NCBI RefSeq assembly: GCF_039536245.1
Contig: NZ_BAAAYN010000038.1
Span: 69,369-133,368, forward strand
Length of the DNA stretch: 64,000 nucleotides
From: Cryptosporangium minutisporangium
GTDB lineage: Bacteria; Actinomycetota; Actinomycetes; Mycobacteriales; Cryptosporangiaceae
Direction of reading: 5' to 3'
Part shown: piece after piece, positions 23,592-34,139 of the stretch
How positions within the stretch are numbered: the stretch's first letter is position 1
Layout of the letters: the number at the start of each line of letters is the position of its first letter
Position numbers and translations under genes: made by a program
The notes under the pieces: model-generated
What the model saw: the letters and a program-made list of their open reading frames with translations, nothing else
Database searches by the model: none
What the model was told of the DNA's origin: nothing

Positions 23592-26500
23592 GTGAACGGG
23601 GAGCGCACGGTCGAGCTGCGGCTGCTGACCGGGGTGGCCTACCGCGGCACCGAGGTGGTGGGACCCCGGCTGCGGAACCTGCTCGCCTTACTCGCCGGTG
23701 AGCTGCGGGCCGGGTGCGCGACCAGCGTCTTGGTCGACGGTTTGTGGCCGCACGGGCTGCCGGAACACCCGGCGAAGGCGCTGCAGGCGCTGGTGTTCCG
23801 CGCCCGCGCGCAGCTCGGCCCGGACGTCGTCGTCTGGACGCCGCGGGGCTACCGGCTCGCGCTCGACGCCGAGCAGGTCGACGTGTCCGCGGCGCGGCTG
23901 CGGGCGTCGGCGGCGACGCGGGAGTCGCAGGCCGGAAACGCCGCCGCCGCGTTGCGCCAGGCGGAGGACGGCCTCGCGTTCTGGGCGACGCCGGAGCCGG
24001 CGGCCGTGGACGACGAGGGGCCGCTGACCGAGCTGCGGGCGGGGCTGCGACCGGTCCACCGATCGCTGGTGCGGACCAGAGCGCTGGCGCTCGCCCGGCT
24101 CGGCCGGAACGCGGACGCTGCCGGGCCGCTCGCCGAGGCGTTCCGCGAGTTCCCCCGGGACGAGGAGATCCTGGCCGAACTGCTGCGCTGCGAGGCGGCC
24201 ACCCAGGGCCCGGCGGCGGCGCTGACCAGGTACGAGACGTACCGGCGGAGCTTGCGCGACGAACTCGGCACCGACCCGGGCGCCGCATTGCAGCAGCTCC
24301 AGCGCGACCTGCTGCGGCCCGCCGCTCCGGTGACCGGGCACGGCCTCCCGCACGACCCGAACCCGCTGCTCGGCCGGGACGACGACGTCGCCGCGGTCAC
24401 CGGCCTGCTGCGCAGCTCCCGCGTGGTGTCGATCGTCGGTCCCGGTGGTCTGGGCAAGACCCGTCTCGCCACCGCCGTCGCCCGGCAGGCGGACCAGCGT
24501 GCGGTGTCCGTCGTGTCGCTGGCCGGGCTCACCGACGCCACCGAGGTCGAACGAACGGTCGCCGCGGCGGTCGCGACCGCCGAGCCCCCACCCGTCGCCG
24601 GCCTGGGCCCGGTTCCCACCCCACCGGACGTCGTCACCGGCATCGTGCAGGCGCTCGGCCCCGGACCGACCCTCCTCGTGCTGGACAACTGCGAACACGT
24701 GCTGGCCGGCGCGGCGGAACTGGCCGGTGCGCTGGTGGCCGCCACCGACCGGGTCCGGATCCTGACCACCAGCCGCACGCCGCTCGGCCTGTCGTCCGAG
24801 GCGCTCTACGCGCTGCCGGAGCTACCGCTGCCGACCAGCGTCGAGCTGTTCCGGCAGCGGGCGCTGGCGGTGCGGCCCGGCGCCGACCTGCCCGACGACG
24901 TCGTCGCGGAGATCTGCCGCCACCTCGACGGCCTGCCGCTCGCGATCGAGCTGGCCGCCGCGCGGATCCGGGTGCACTCCCCGAGTGACCTCGCGAACCG
25001 CCTGGACGAGCGGTTCACGGTGCTGCGCGGCGGCCGTCGGGACGCCCCGCCGCGGCACCGGACGCTCGCCGCGGTCATCGACTGGAGCTGGCATCTGCTG
25101 GACGCCGACGGGCGAGCCGCGATGCGCGCGCTCTCGGTCTTCCCGGGCGGGTTCACCGCGGCGGCGGCCGGCTCGGTGCTGAACGGACCGGACCCACTGG
25201 CGATCCTGGAGCACCTCGTCGACCAGTCCCTGCTGAAGGTGGTCGACGACGGGCCGGGCGTGCGGTTCCGGATGCTGGAGACCGTGCGCGAGTTCAGCGC
25301 GCTGCGCCGGGACGAGGCAGGGGAGACCGATCGGGCGATCGAGCGGTTCCTCGCCTGGGCCCGCGCGTTCGGCCTGGCGCACCACAGTGCGCCGTTCGGC
25401 GACGACTTCGTCGGGGGCATCCGGCGGATCCGGGCGGAGCAGGACAACCTGCAGCACGCGCTGCGGATCGGCATCGATCGGGTCGACGGCGCAACCGTCG
25501 CCGCGACCGCGGCGGCGCTCGGTGGGTTGTGGACGGTCGAGTCGAACTTCAGCCGGATGCTGTCCTTGTCCGGCGAGCCGGTGTGGGTGCTGTCGCACTA
25601 CCGTCCGGACCCGGCGCTGGTCGAGGCCGTGCGGACGGCGGTCGTACTCGCCGCGATCAGCGCGCTGCTGCTCACCGGGGGTGGCGCTGCGCGGTCGATG
25701 GCGACGCTTCGTCGTCTGCCATCCGCTCCACCGACGACGTTGATCAGCGCCGCCGACACCGTGCTGCGGCTGGACGATCCCACCGCGTTGCCCGCGCTGT
25801 GCGAGAGCGACGAACCGATGCTCGCCGCGGCAGCCAACGAGATGGTCAGCTACGCCGCGGAGGCCGAGGGGGATCTCGACGCGGCGCTCGCGGCCGCCAC
25901 GCGCCTGCTCCGCGCCGTCGAGCGGGGCAGCAACCAGTGGCTGCGGGCGGCCGCGCACTCCCGGCTCGGCGAGCTGCACGGCGCGGCCGGCCACACGTCC
26001 GAGGCCATCTACCACCTCTCCGCGCTGCTTCCGGTGCTGGAGGAGCTGGACGCCCACGCCATCGCCGGCCGGGTGCGCTGGGCGATCGTGCACGCGAACG
26101 TCCACGACGGTGCGATCGACGAGGCGGAGCGCTGGCTGGCGCGGATGCCCGGACCGGACAACGCCGACCTGGGGACGACGCTGCTGTTCGATGCCGCGGT
26201 GCGGGCCGAGGTCTGGATCGCCCGGGGCGACGTCGACGCCGGGCTCGCGCTGTGGCGCCGGACGGCCGCCCAGCTGCGGGACGCCGACGAGCGGTCGCTG
26301 CCCGGCCTGCGTTCGTGGGCGACCGAGGTGCAGGCCGCGGCGGTGATCGCGCACGCGTTCGCCGGGCGGCTCGCCGACGTCCCGGAGTTCATCGCGGGCC
26401 TACCCGACCTGTTGGCCCAGACGGTGGCGCTGGTCGCCGAGTCGGAGTCGATGGTCGGCTTCCCGACCTGTGGCGCTCTGGTGCTGGCGCGGGCGCTGGT

Positions 26501-26786
26501 CGAGCTCAGCGACGGCCGGGCCGCCTCCGGCGCCCGGATGGTGGCGCTCGCCGATCGGCTGGGCGTCACCGGCGGTTTCCAGTCGCCGCACTCGGTGGCC
26601 AGGGCTCGCGCGCTCGCGGAGAGCGCCGACGGGCCGGCGTACGTCGACGCGGTGTCGGCCTACGCCGGCCTCGACCGGGAGTCCCTGCTGGTCGCCGCGT
26701 CGGACGCGGCGCGGATCCGCTCGGCGGTCAGCGAGCGGGAGCCCGGCGGAACGCCGCCCGTGCCCACAGGTAGCCGACCAGTGTGA
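23592..26786 (+). CDS. BTAD/NB-ARC (AfsR-like) transcriptional regulator
   Basis: A 1064-residue SARP-type regulator. The N-terminal winged helix is RTVELRLLTGVAYRGTEVVGPRLRNLLALLAGELRAG to WTPRGYRLAL (1-95). The bacterial transcriptional activation domain spans about 97-245 (ending SLRDELGTDPGAALQQLQRDLL). The NB-ARC ATPase has Walker A GPGGLGKTRL (about 282), Walker B LLVLDNCEHVL (about 362) and TTSRTPL. Helical repeats of the TPR type follow to the C-terminus. Such proteins activate secondary-metabolite or stress genes. GTG 23592 is 100 bases from the divergent peptide-kinase-LuxR-TIR operon, its most likely target. The last 59 bases overlap the convergent permease gene. Confidence 0.85.
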   Translation: MNGERTVELRLLTGVAYRGTEVVGPRLRNLLALLAGELRAGCATSVLVDGLWPHGLPEHPAKALQALVFRARAQLGPDVVVWTPRGYRLALDAEQVDVSAARLRASAATRESQAGNAAAALRQAEDGLAFWATPEPAAVDDEGPLTELRAGLRPVHRSLVRTRALALARLGRNADAAGPLAEAFREFPRDEEILAELLRCEAATQGPAAALTRYETYRRSLRDELGTDPGAALQQLQRDLLRPAAPVTGHGLPHDPNPLLGRDDDVAAVTGLLRSSRVVSIVGPGGLGKTRLATAVARQADQRAVSVVSLAGLTDATEVERTVAAAVATAEPPPVAGLGPVPTPPDVVTGIVQALGPGPTLLVLDNCEHVLAGAAELAGALVAATDRVRILTTSRTPLGLSSEALYALPELPLPTSVELFRQRALAVRPGADLPDDVVAEICRHLDGLPLAIELAAARIRVHSPSDLANRLDERFTVLRGGRRDAPPRHRTLAAVIDWSWHLLDADGRAAMRALSVFPGGFTAAAAGSVLNGPDPLAILEHLVDQSLLKVVDDGPGVRFRMLETVREFSALRRDEAGETDRAIERFLAWARAFGLAHHSAPFGDDFVGGIRRIRAEQDNLQHALRIGIDRVDGATVAATAAALGGLWTVESNFSRMLSLSGEPVWVLSHYRPDPALVEAVRTAVVLAAISALLLTGGGAARSMATLRRLPSAPPTTLISAADTVLRLDDPTALPALCESDEPMLAAAANEMVSYAAEAEGDLDAALAAATRLLRAVERGSNQWLRAAAHSRLGELHGAAGHTSEAIYHLSALLPVLEELDAHAIAGRVRWAIVHANVHDGAIDEAERWLARMPGPDNADLGTTLLFDAAVRAEVWIARGDVDAGLALWRRTAAQLRDADERSLPGLRSWATEVQAAAVIAHAFAGRLADVPEFIAGLPDLLAQTVALVAESESMVGFPTCGALVLARALVELSDGRAASGARMVALADRLGVTGGFQSPHSVARARALAESADGPAYVDAVSAYAGLDRESLLVAASDAARIRSAVSEREPGGTPPVPTGSRPV

Positions 26787-27501
26787 ACCCGACGCACCAG
26801 GCGACCGCGATCGGGCCGTCGCTGCCCACCTCGGTACCGAGCAGCAGAGCGCGAAGCGTGTCGATCATCGGGGTGAACGGCTGATTCTCGGCGAACCACC
26901 GCACCGCGCCCGACATCGACTCGGTCGGGACGAACGCGCTGCTCAGGAACGGCAACAGCTGGACCGCCAGGAGGAATCCGGTGGTGCCCTCCACGTTGGG
27001 GGCGGCCAGCCCGACGGCCACCGCGAGCCAGCTGAGCGCGAACGTCATCAGCACCAGGAGTCCGGCGATCGCGAGCCACTCGAGCAGACCGGCGTCCGGC
27101 CGGAATCCGAGTAGCCCCGCCACGACCAGCGCCAGCACCAGGCTCACCACCGTCCGGAGAAGGGCGGCGAGAACGTGGCCGGTCAGCACCGCGGACCGGG
27201 CGATCGCCATCGTCCGGAACCGCTGGATGATGCCCTCGGTCATGTCCCGGTTCACCGCCTGCGCGGTGGACGAGGAGCCGTAGCCGATCGTCATGATCAG
27301 GACGCCCGGCGCGAGGTAGTCGATGTAGTCGCCGCCCGGCACCGTCTCGCCGAGCGCCCCGAAAACGCCGACGAACAGCAGCAGGAGCATGACCGGGATG
27401 ACGGTCGAGACCAGCACCACGGCCGGGTACCGCTGGAGGTGCCGGGTGTTGCGGCGCAGCATCGTCACCGAGTCGCGCACCGTCAGCGAGAGGGTAGTCA
27501 T
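26728..27501 (-). CDS. DrrB-family ABC transporter permease
   Basis: Membrane subunit of an ABC-2 exporter, 257 residues, about six membrane segments. The start MTTLSLTVRDSVTMLRRNTRHLQRYPAVVL and the central GYGSSSTAQAVNRDMTEGIIQRFRTMAIARSAVLTGHVLAALLR are typical of daunorubicin-resistance-type (DrrB) permeases. The start overlaps the ATPase stop (ATGA). The end overlaps the convergent AfsR-like gene by 59 bases, so transcription of the two may interfere. It exports an unknown, probably hydrophobic or drug-like compound together with the ATPase at 27498. Confidence 0.85.
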   Translation of the reverse strand: MTTLSLTVRDSVTMLRRNTRHLQRYPAVVLVSTVIPVMLLLLFVGVFGALGETVPGGDYIDYLAPGVLIMTIGYGSSSTAQAVNRDMTEGIIQRFRTMAIARSAVLTGHVLAALLRTVVSLVLALVVAGLLGFRPDAGLLEWLAIAGLLVLMTFALSWLAVAVGLAAPNVEGTTGFLLAVQLLPFLSSAFVPTESMSGAVRWFAENQPFTPMIDTLRALLLGTEVGSDGPIAVAWCVGFTLVGYLWARAAFRRAPAR

Positions 27502-28493
27502 CGGGCGATCGGCTCCTTCGTCGTGGTCGCCTCGGGGTCGGTGGCGGTCTCGGTCGCCGCCTGGCCGGTCAGCGCGAAGAACACGTCGTCGAGGTCGGGG
27601 GTGCGGACGGACAGCTCGGCGATCTCGACGCCGGCCCGGTCGAGGCGGTCGAGCAGCCCGCGCAGCGCCGGGACCGTGTCGTCCGCAGGGATCCGCAGCG
27701 TCGGTGTCTCGTCGCCGGGGGTGGGGGCCTGCCCCAGCGCTGCGGCGGCCGCGTCCCGTGCGGTGACGTCCGCGAAGACCAGCCGGACGTGGCCGCCCGG
27801 AACCTGACGCTTGAGCTCGTCCGGCGTACCGATCGCGACGAACCGGCCCTGGTCGAGCACGGCGATCCGGTCCGCGAGCTCGTCCGCCTCGTCCAGGTAC
27901 TGGGTGGTGAGGAAGATCGTCACGCCGTCGGCGACCAGCTCGCGGACGATGCCCCACATCGTCTGCCTGCTCCGCGGGTCGAGCCCGGTCGTCGGCTCGT
28001 CCAGGAAGACGACGCGCGGCTTCCCGACCAGCGTCATCGCCAGGTCGAGGCGGCGCCGCATCCCGCCCGAGTAGGTCGAGACCGGCTTGCCTGCGGCGTC
28101 GACCAGGTCGAACTGCTCCAGCAGCCCGGCGACGCGCCGCCGCTTCTCGGCCCGCCCGAGGTGGTTGAGGTCGGCCATCAGCGCCAGGTTCTCCGTGCCG
28201 GTGAGCAGTCCGTCCACCGCCGAGAACTGGCCGGTCACGCCGATCGCGGCGCGCACCGCGTCCGGATCGCCGACCGGGTCGTGCCCGGCGACGCGCAGAG
28301 TTCCGGCATCGGGCGGGAGCAGCGTGGTCAGCGTGTGCACCATCGTGGTCTTCCCGGCCCCGTTCGGGCCGAGGAGCGCGAACGTCGTCCCCTCGGCCAC
28401 CTCCAAGTCGATGCCGTCGAGCACCACGTGGTCCCCGAACGACTTGCGTAGCCCGGCGACGACGATCGCCGGCCGGGAGTGGGCGCCAGTCAT
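27498..28493 (-). CDS. DrrA-family ABC transporter ATP-binding protein
   Basis: A 331-residue ATPase. Walker A is GPNGAGKTTM (about 39-48), the signature is YSGGMRRRLDLA, Walker B is VVFLDEPTTGLDP, and the switch His is replaced by Gln (LTTQYLDEADELA), as is usual in DrrA-type proteins. The C-terminal part after residue 235 includes the DrrA-type domain ending in LDDVFFALTG. It forms an operon with the permease downstream. The substrate is unknown; resistance or export of a secondary metabolite is the common role. Confidence 0.88.
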   Translation of the reverse strand: MTGAHSRPAIVVAGLRKSFGDHVVLDGIDLEVAEGTTFALLGPNGAGKTTMVHTLTTLLPPDAGTLRVAGHDPVGDPDAVRAAIGVTGQFSAVDGLLTGTENLALMADLNHLGRAEKRRRVAGLLEQFDLVDAAGKPVSTYSGGMRRRLDLAMTLVGKPRVVFLDEPTTGLDPRSRQTMWGIVRELVADGVTIFLTTQYLDEADELADRIAVLDQGRFVAIGTPDELKRQVPGGHVRLVFADVTARDAAAAALGQAPTPGDETPTLRIPADDTVPALRGLLDRLDRAGVEIAELSVRTPDLDDVFFALTGQAATETATDPEATTTKEPIAR

Positions 28494-28552
28494 GTCTCTC
28501 CTTCACGGCCGTGGCACGCTCGGCCACGACGGGATCGAGCGTGCGGGAGCCC

Positions 28553-28604
28553 GGTTCCGTGACGGTTCCGCGACGGTTCCGCGAAGTTCTGCGAGGTTCT
28601 GCGC
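28553..28604. repeat. Degenerate 10-11-bp tandem repeat upstream of the chromate transporter
   Basis: Five head-to-tail units of GGTTCYGYGAC (28553, 28564, 28575, 28585, 28595) with small variation. The tract sits in the 204-bp divergent gap between the DrrA-type ATPase and the chromate-transporter gene. Helically phased repeats may bind a regulator; no candidate is adjacent. Confidence 0.5.
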
Positions 28605-28697
28605 TCGCCGATCGCCGCGGTGCCCGGCGCGGGCCCGACAATGTCCCGGGCGGCCGCGGGGACGGCCGTTCGGGAACGACGGAGGGGTGCACCGGGG

Positions 28698-30125
<1,428 letters not shown>

Positions 30126-30234
30126 GCGAGAGCGCCCGCGTCGCGATCTCCATGGCGCGGACGGGCGAACTGCGAAACTATGGCGTTACCTCACCGTCCG
30201 CACAGCCGATTCCTACGTAGGGAGAGGCTTCTCC

Positions 30235-31140
30235 ATGACCGCACCGCGCTTAGGATCGGCTGGTGCGGAGCGCGGTGGTCGGCCTGTGACCGGAGTGCCG
30301 GGGGAGGCCAGTGCGACGGACTCGGAGGCCGGGTCCCGACGCGACGAGCCGGGCCGCCGCCGAGTATTGGCTCGCCGGGCACTGATCGCCGGGGTGGCGT
30401 TATGGGCCGTGGCCCTCACCGTGCTGGTGTTCGTCCGCGGCGGGAACGAGCCCCCACCGGCCGCGGCCCCGGCGCCGTCGCCCTCGCCGAGCGAGACCCT
30501 CACGACCGCGCAGGTGTACCAGACGCTGCTGCCCTCGATCGTGCTGATCCAGGCCAGCGGCGGCTCGTCCGACGTGGACCCGGACGCGCGCACCGCCGCC
30601 CGTACCGCGCTCGGCACCGGCGTCGTCGCCAACGCGAGCGGCGTGATCCTCACCGCGCTGCACGTCGTCGAGGGCGCGCGCAGCATCTCGGTGACGTTCG
30701 CCGACGGCTCCCGCTCGACGGCGTCGGTCGTCCAGTCCGATCCCGCCCTCGACATCGCGGTGCTCGCGCCGGACGGCCTGCCCGACGTGGTGGTGCCCGC
30801 GACACTCGGCGGTGGTGCCGCGGTCGGTGACGACGTCGTGGCGATCGGCAACCAGCTCGGGCTGGCGGACAGCACGACCAGCGGCGTCGTCTCCGGGCTC
30901 AACCGGACGGTCGCCCGCTCCGGCGCCGCCGCGCTGCGCGGGCTGATCCAGTTCGACGCGGCGGTCAACCCGGGAAGCTCCGGCGGGCCGCTGATCAACG
31001 CGCGGGGCGAGGTGATCGGCATCATCGTCGCGCTGGCGAACCCCACGGATGCCGGCACGTTCATCGGGGTGGGGTTCGCGGTGCCGATCGGCGCGGCGCT
31101 GGGCGCGAGCGAGGGCGACGGCCGGGCGCCGCCGCTGTGA
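30235..31140 (+). CDS. Membrane-anchored trypsin-like serine protease (HtrA-like)
   Basis: A 301-residue protein with a long cytosolic N-terminus, one membrane segment (about 49-66, RALIAGVALWAVALTVLVFV) and a Pro/Ser linker before an extracellular trypsin-like domain. The triad is visible: His in ILTALHVVEGA, Asp in SDPALDIAVLA and Ser in NPGSSGGPLINARGEVIGI. There is no PDZ domain. AGGGAGAGG precedes ATG 30235. It lies just upstream of the MoxR/DUF58/VWA operon on the same strand with a 46-bp gap, so it may act with that envelope-related complex. Confidence 0.85.
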   Translation: MTAPRLGSAGAERGGRPVTGVPGEASATDSEAGSRRDEPGRRRVLARRALIAGVALWAVALTVLVFVRGGNEPPPAAAPAPSPSPSETLTTAQVYQTLLPSIVLIQASGGSSDVDPDARTAARTALGTGVVANASGVILTALHVVEGARSISVTFADGSRSTASVVQSDPALDIAVLAPDGLPDVVVPATLGGGAAVGDDVVAIGNQLGLADSTTSGVVSGLNRTVARSGAAALRGLIQFDAAVNPGSSGGPLINARGEVIGIIVALANPTDAGTFIGVGFAVPIGAALGASEGDGRAPPL

Positions 31141-31186
31141 CCGCCCCGGACGGACCACCCGATTCCCGAGCACCGAGGACGGATCC

Positions 31187-32218
31187 ATGACCCGAGAGTG
31201 GAACGGTAGCCGCGCGAGCACGCCGAACGGATCGTCGGCGGGGTCGGGTGGCCGCGGTGGTCCGGTCGAGCAGGTCCTCTACGAGGTCAAGAAGACGATC
31301 GTCGGCCAGGACACGCTGCTCGAACGGCTCCTCGTCGCGCTGATCGCCCGGGGGCACATCCTCGTCGAAGGCGTCCCCGGCCTGGCCAAGACGCTGGCCG
31401 TGAAGTCGCTCGCGGAGGCGATCGGCGGACAGTTCCACCGGGTGCAGTTCACGCCGGACCTGGTGCCGGCCGACATCCTCGGCACTCGCGTCTACCACCA
31501 GCCGACCGGGGAGTTCCAGGTCTCGCTCGGACCCGTGTTCACGAACCTGCTGCTCGCCGACGAGATCAACCGGGCGCCGGCCAAGGTGCAGAGCGCGCTG
31601 CTCGAGGTGATGCAGGAACAGCAGGTCACGATCGGCCGGGAAACCCACGCCGTGCCCGCGCCGTTCCTGGTCATGGCCACCCAGAACCCGATCGAGTCGG
31701 AGGGCACGTATCCGCTGCCGGAGGCCCAGGTCGACCGGTTCATGATGAAGGTCCTCGTCGGGTACCCGAGCGCGACCGAGGAGTTCGTGATCGTCGAACG
31801 GGCGATCGCGCCGGGCGCCGCCATCCAGCGGATCATCGACCCCGAGATCCTCGTGGCGATGCAGCAGGAGGCCGAACGGGTCTACGTCGATCCGGCGTTG
31901 ATCGAGTACGCGGTGCAGTTCGCCGCCGCGACCCGGGAACCGGCCCGAGTGGGACAGGGCGACCTGGCCCGGTACGTACTGTTCGGCGCGAGCCCCCGTG
32001 CCTCGATCAGTCTGGTGCTCGGCGCCCGCGCGCTGGCGTTCCTGCGCGGCCGGGAGTACGTGGTACCTCAGGACCTCACCGACCTCGCGCTCGACGTGCT
32101 GCGGCACCGGCTCGTGCTCTCCTACGAGGCGCTCGCCGACGACGTCACGGCCGACGCGGTACTGACCGGCCTCCTCGGCGCGCTGAGGGTCCCTGAGCCG
32201 GCCGGCCGGGGCGGCTGA
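31187..32218 (+). CDS. MoxR-family AAA+ ATPase
   Basis: AAA+ chaperone-like ATPase of 343 residues. Walker A is EGVPGLAKT, Walker B LLADEINRAPAK, and ATQNPIESEGTYPLPEAQVDRFMM is the MoxR signature. The C-terminal lid has ASPRASISLVLGARALAFLRGREYV. MoxR proteins work with VWA-domain partners in complex assembly or metal insertion; the next three genes encode exactly such partners. The ATG at 31187 gives a 27-residue Gly/Ser-rich leader before VEQVLYEVKKTIVGQD; the frame is open upstream but there it shadows the protease gene. Confidence 0.88.
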   Translation: MTREWNGSRASTPNGSSAGSGGRGGPVEQVLYEVKKTIVGQDTLLERLLVALIARGHILVEGVPGLAKTLAVKSLAEAIGGQFHRVQFTPDLVPADILGTRVYHQPTGEFQVSLGPVFTNLLLADEINRAPAKVQSALLEVMQEQQVTIGRETHAVPAPFLVMATQNPIESEGTYPLPEAQVDRFMMKVLVGYPSATEEFVIVERAIAPGAAIQRIIDPEILVAMQQEAERVYVDPALIEYAVQFAAATREPARVGQGDLARYVLFGASPRASISLVLGARALAFLRGREYVVPQDLTDLALDVLRHRLVLSYEALADDVTADAVLTGLLGALRVPEPAGRGG

Positions 32219-32220
32219 GC

Positions 32221-33129
32221 ATGCCGTCCCGGTTGAGTGCGGGTGGGGCGCCCGACCGGTTACTCCGGCGCCTGGAGTGGAGGCTGCGCCGGCGTCTCGA
32301 CGGGCGGCTCCAGGGTGCGTACCGGACGGTGTGGCGGGGCGCCGGCATCGACTTCACCGACCTCCGCCTCTACACCCCCGAGGACGACGTGCGGCACATC
32401 GACTGGAACGTCACCGCGCGGCTGGACGAGCCCTACGTCCGGCAGTACACCCAAGACCGGGAGCTGACCGCGTGGATGGTCGTCGACCGGTCGGCGTCGA
32501 TGCGGTTCGGAAGAGGCGCCCAGGGGAAAGAGTCGGTCGCCACCGAGCTGACGGTCGGCCTGGCGCAGCTGCTCTCCCACGGCGGTAACCGGGTCGGCGC
32601 GATTCTTTACGACAACGGCGCGCACCAGGTGATCCCACCCCGGACCGGACGGGACCAGATCCTGCGCCTCGCCGCCGAGCTCACCCGGGCACGCCCGGCC
32701 ACGAAACCGGGCAGCACCACGGACCTCGCCGCGATGCTGCAGCTGGCCTCTTCCATGACGTCGAAGCGGCGCAGCCTGGTGTTCGTGCTCTCGGACTTCA
32801 TCGGCGAGCCGGGCTGGGACCGGGCGCTGACGCGGTTGTCCCACCGGCACGAGGTGGTCGTCCTCCGCGTCGTGGACCCGGCCGAGCTGGAGCTGCCCGA
32901 CGTCGGGCTGATCCTGGTGCAGGACGCCGAGACCGGCGAGCAGGTGCTGGTCGACACCAGCGACCCGCTGCTGCAACGCCAGCTGAGCGCCGAGGTGCGG
33001 TCGCGGGAGGAAGCGGTCGAGGACGGGATGCGGCGGGCGGCGGTGACCGCCCATCGGATCACCACCGAACAGGACGCCGTCACCGCGCTGGTCGGGCTGG
33101 TCCAGGACTCCCGCCGGAGGCGCCGGTGA
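32221..33129 (+). CDS. DUF58 domain protein
   Basis: A 302-residue VWA-like protein of the DUF58 class, soluble. The family signature DVRHIDWNVTARLDEPYVRQYTQDRE is at about residues 57-82, followed by WMVVDRSASMRFG, a VWA-like strand with a DxSxS-type MIDAS (DRSAS). Later: LVFVLSDFIGEPGWDRALTRLSHRHEVVVLRVVDP. It starts two bases after the MoxR stop and overlaps the next VWA gene (GTGA). DUF58 proteins accompany MoxR and Bat proteins; the substrate of the complex is not known. Confidence 0.88.
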   Translation: MPSRLSAGGAPDRLLRRLEWRLRRRLDGRLQGAYRTVWRGAGIDFTDLRLYTPEDDVRHIDWNVTARLDEPYVRQYTQDRELTAWMVVDRSASMRFGRGAQGKESVATELTVGLAQLLSHGGNRVGAILYDNGAHQVIPPRTGRDQILRLAAELTRARPATKPGSTTDLAAMLQLASSMTSKRRSLVFVLSDFIGEPGWDRALTRLSHRHEVVVLRVVDPAELELPDVGLILVQDAETGEQVLVDTSDPLLQRQLSAEVRSREEAVEDGMRRAAVTAHRITTEQDAVTALVGLVQDSRRRRR

Positions 33130-34139
33130 CCGTCAGCTATCCGGCCGTGCTGGTGATCGCGGTGCTCGGCACCGGGGTAACCGTGGTGGCCTACGTCCGG
33201 CTGCAGCGACGCCGGACCGCGGCGCTCGCGGCGGCCGGTCTGGACGGTTCCGGCCCGGGCGGCTCGGGTCGGGGCGGCTCCGGCCGGCGCTCGTCCGGTG
33301 GCGGCGCGGTCCGGCGGCACCTGCCCTACGCGCTGCTGCTGGCCGCCCTGCCGCTGCTGCTCGTCGGCCTGGCCCGTCCGGAGGCGACGGTGACCGTGCC
33401 CCGGATCGCGGGCACGGTCGTCCTCGTCTTCGACGCGTCGAACAGCATGCAGGCCGACGACCTGGAGCCCACTCGGCACGCCGCCGAGCAGGAGGCGGCG
33501 ACGTCGTTCGTGGAGGACCAGCCGGACTCGGTCGACATCGGCGTGGTCGTCTTCGGCGACCAGGCCCTGATGACGCAGGAGCCCACCGACGACCGCAACC
33601 TCGCGCTCGCCGCGATCAAACGGGTCGGCGGAACCGGTGGGACGTCGCTCGGCCAGGCGATCCTGGCGTCGCTGAGCACGATCACCGGCAAGCCGGTGAA
33701 CGTGCCGGAGGGGAACACGGCGGCGCCCGCTCCCGACCTCGGCTACTGGCCGTCGGCGACGATCGTCCTGTTCTCCGACGGTGAGAACACCGGCGGCGCC
33801 GACGTGCAGGCGGCGGCCGACCTCGCGGCCACCGCCGGAGTGCGGATCCAGACCGTCGGGGTGGGGACGGCGCAGGGTGGAACCGTCGAGGTCGACGGCT
33901 ACCAGCTCGCCACCGCCCTGGACGAACAGCAGCTGGAGAGCATCGCGAAGACCACCGGCGGCTCGTACCACCGCGCCGAGGACACGGACGGCCTCGCCGA
34001 GACCACCCGCTCGATCGACCTACGCCTGACCAGCAAGGAGGAACCGCTCGAACTCACCGCACCGGTCGCCGCCGCAGCCCTCGTGCTGCTGGTGGCCGGC
34101 GCGCTCCTGATGACCCGTTGGCACGGAAGGATCGTCTGA
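33126..34139 (+). CDS. VWA-domain membrane protein (BatA/B-like), first copy
   Basis: A 337-residue protein with an N-terminal membrane segment (about 3-22), a Gly/Ser-rich basic linker, a second membrane segment (about 62-80), an external or cytosolic VWA domain with intact MIDAS (VFDASNSMQ, then GTGGTSLGQAI) and a C-terminal membrane segment. The layout is that of Bat proteins. It overlaps the DUF58 gene by four bases and the second VWA gene by one base (TGATG). No BatD or BatE gene is present. The role is probably metal-dependent protein-protein interaction with the MoxR complex. Confidence 0.85.
   Translation: MTVSYPAVLVIAVLGTGVTVVAYVRLQRRRTAALAAAGLDGSGPGGSGRGGSGRRSSGGGAVRRHLPYALLLAALPLLLVGLARPEATVTVPRIAGTVVLVFDASNSMQADDLEPTRHAAEQEAATSFVEDQPDSVDIGVVVFGDQALMTQEPTDDRNLALAAIKRVGGTGGTSLGQAILASLSTITGKPVNVPEGNTAAPAPDLGYWPSATIVLFSDGENTGGADVQAAADLAATAGVRIQTVGVGTAQGGTVEVDGYQLATALDEQQLESIAKTTGGSYHRAEDTDGLAETTRSIDLRLTSKEEPLELTAPVAAAALVLLVAGALLMTRWHGRIV

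Noticed and set aside
26728-28692. A single 654-codon DrrA-DrrB fusion
   Set aside because: The DrrB frame is open upstream only as a shadow of the ATPase gene; the ATGA overlap at 27498-27501 shows two separate genes.
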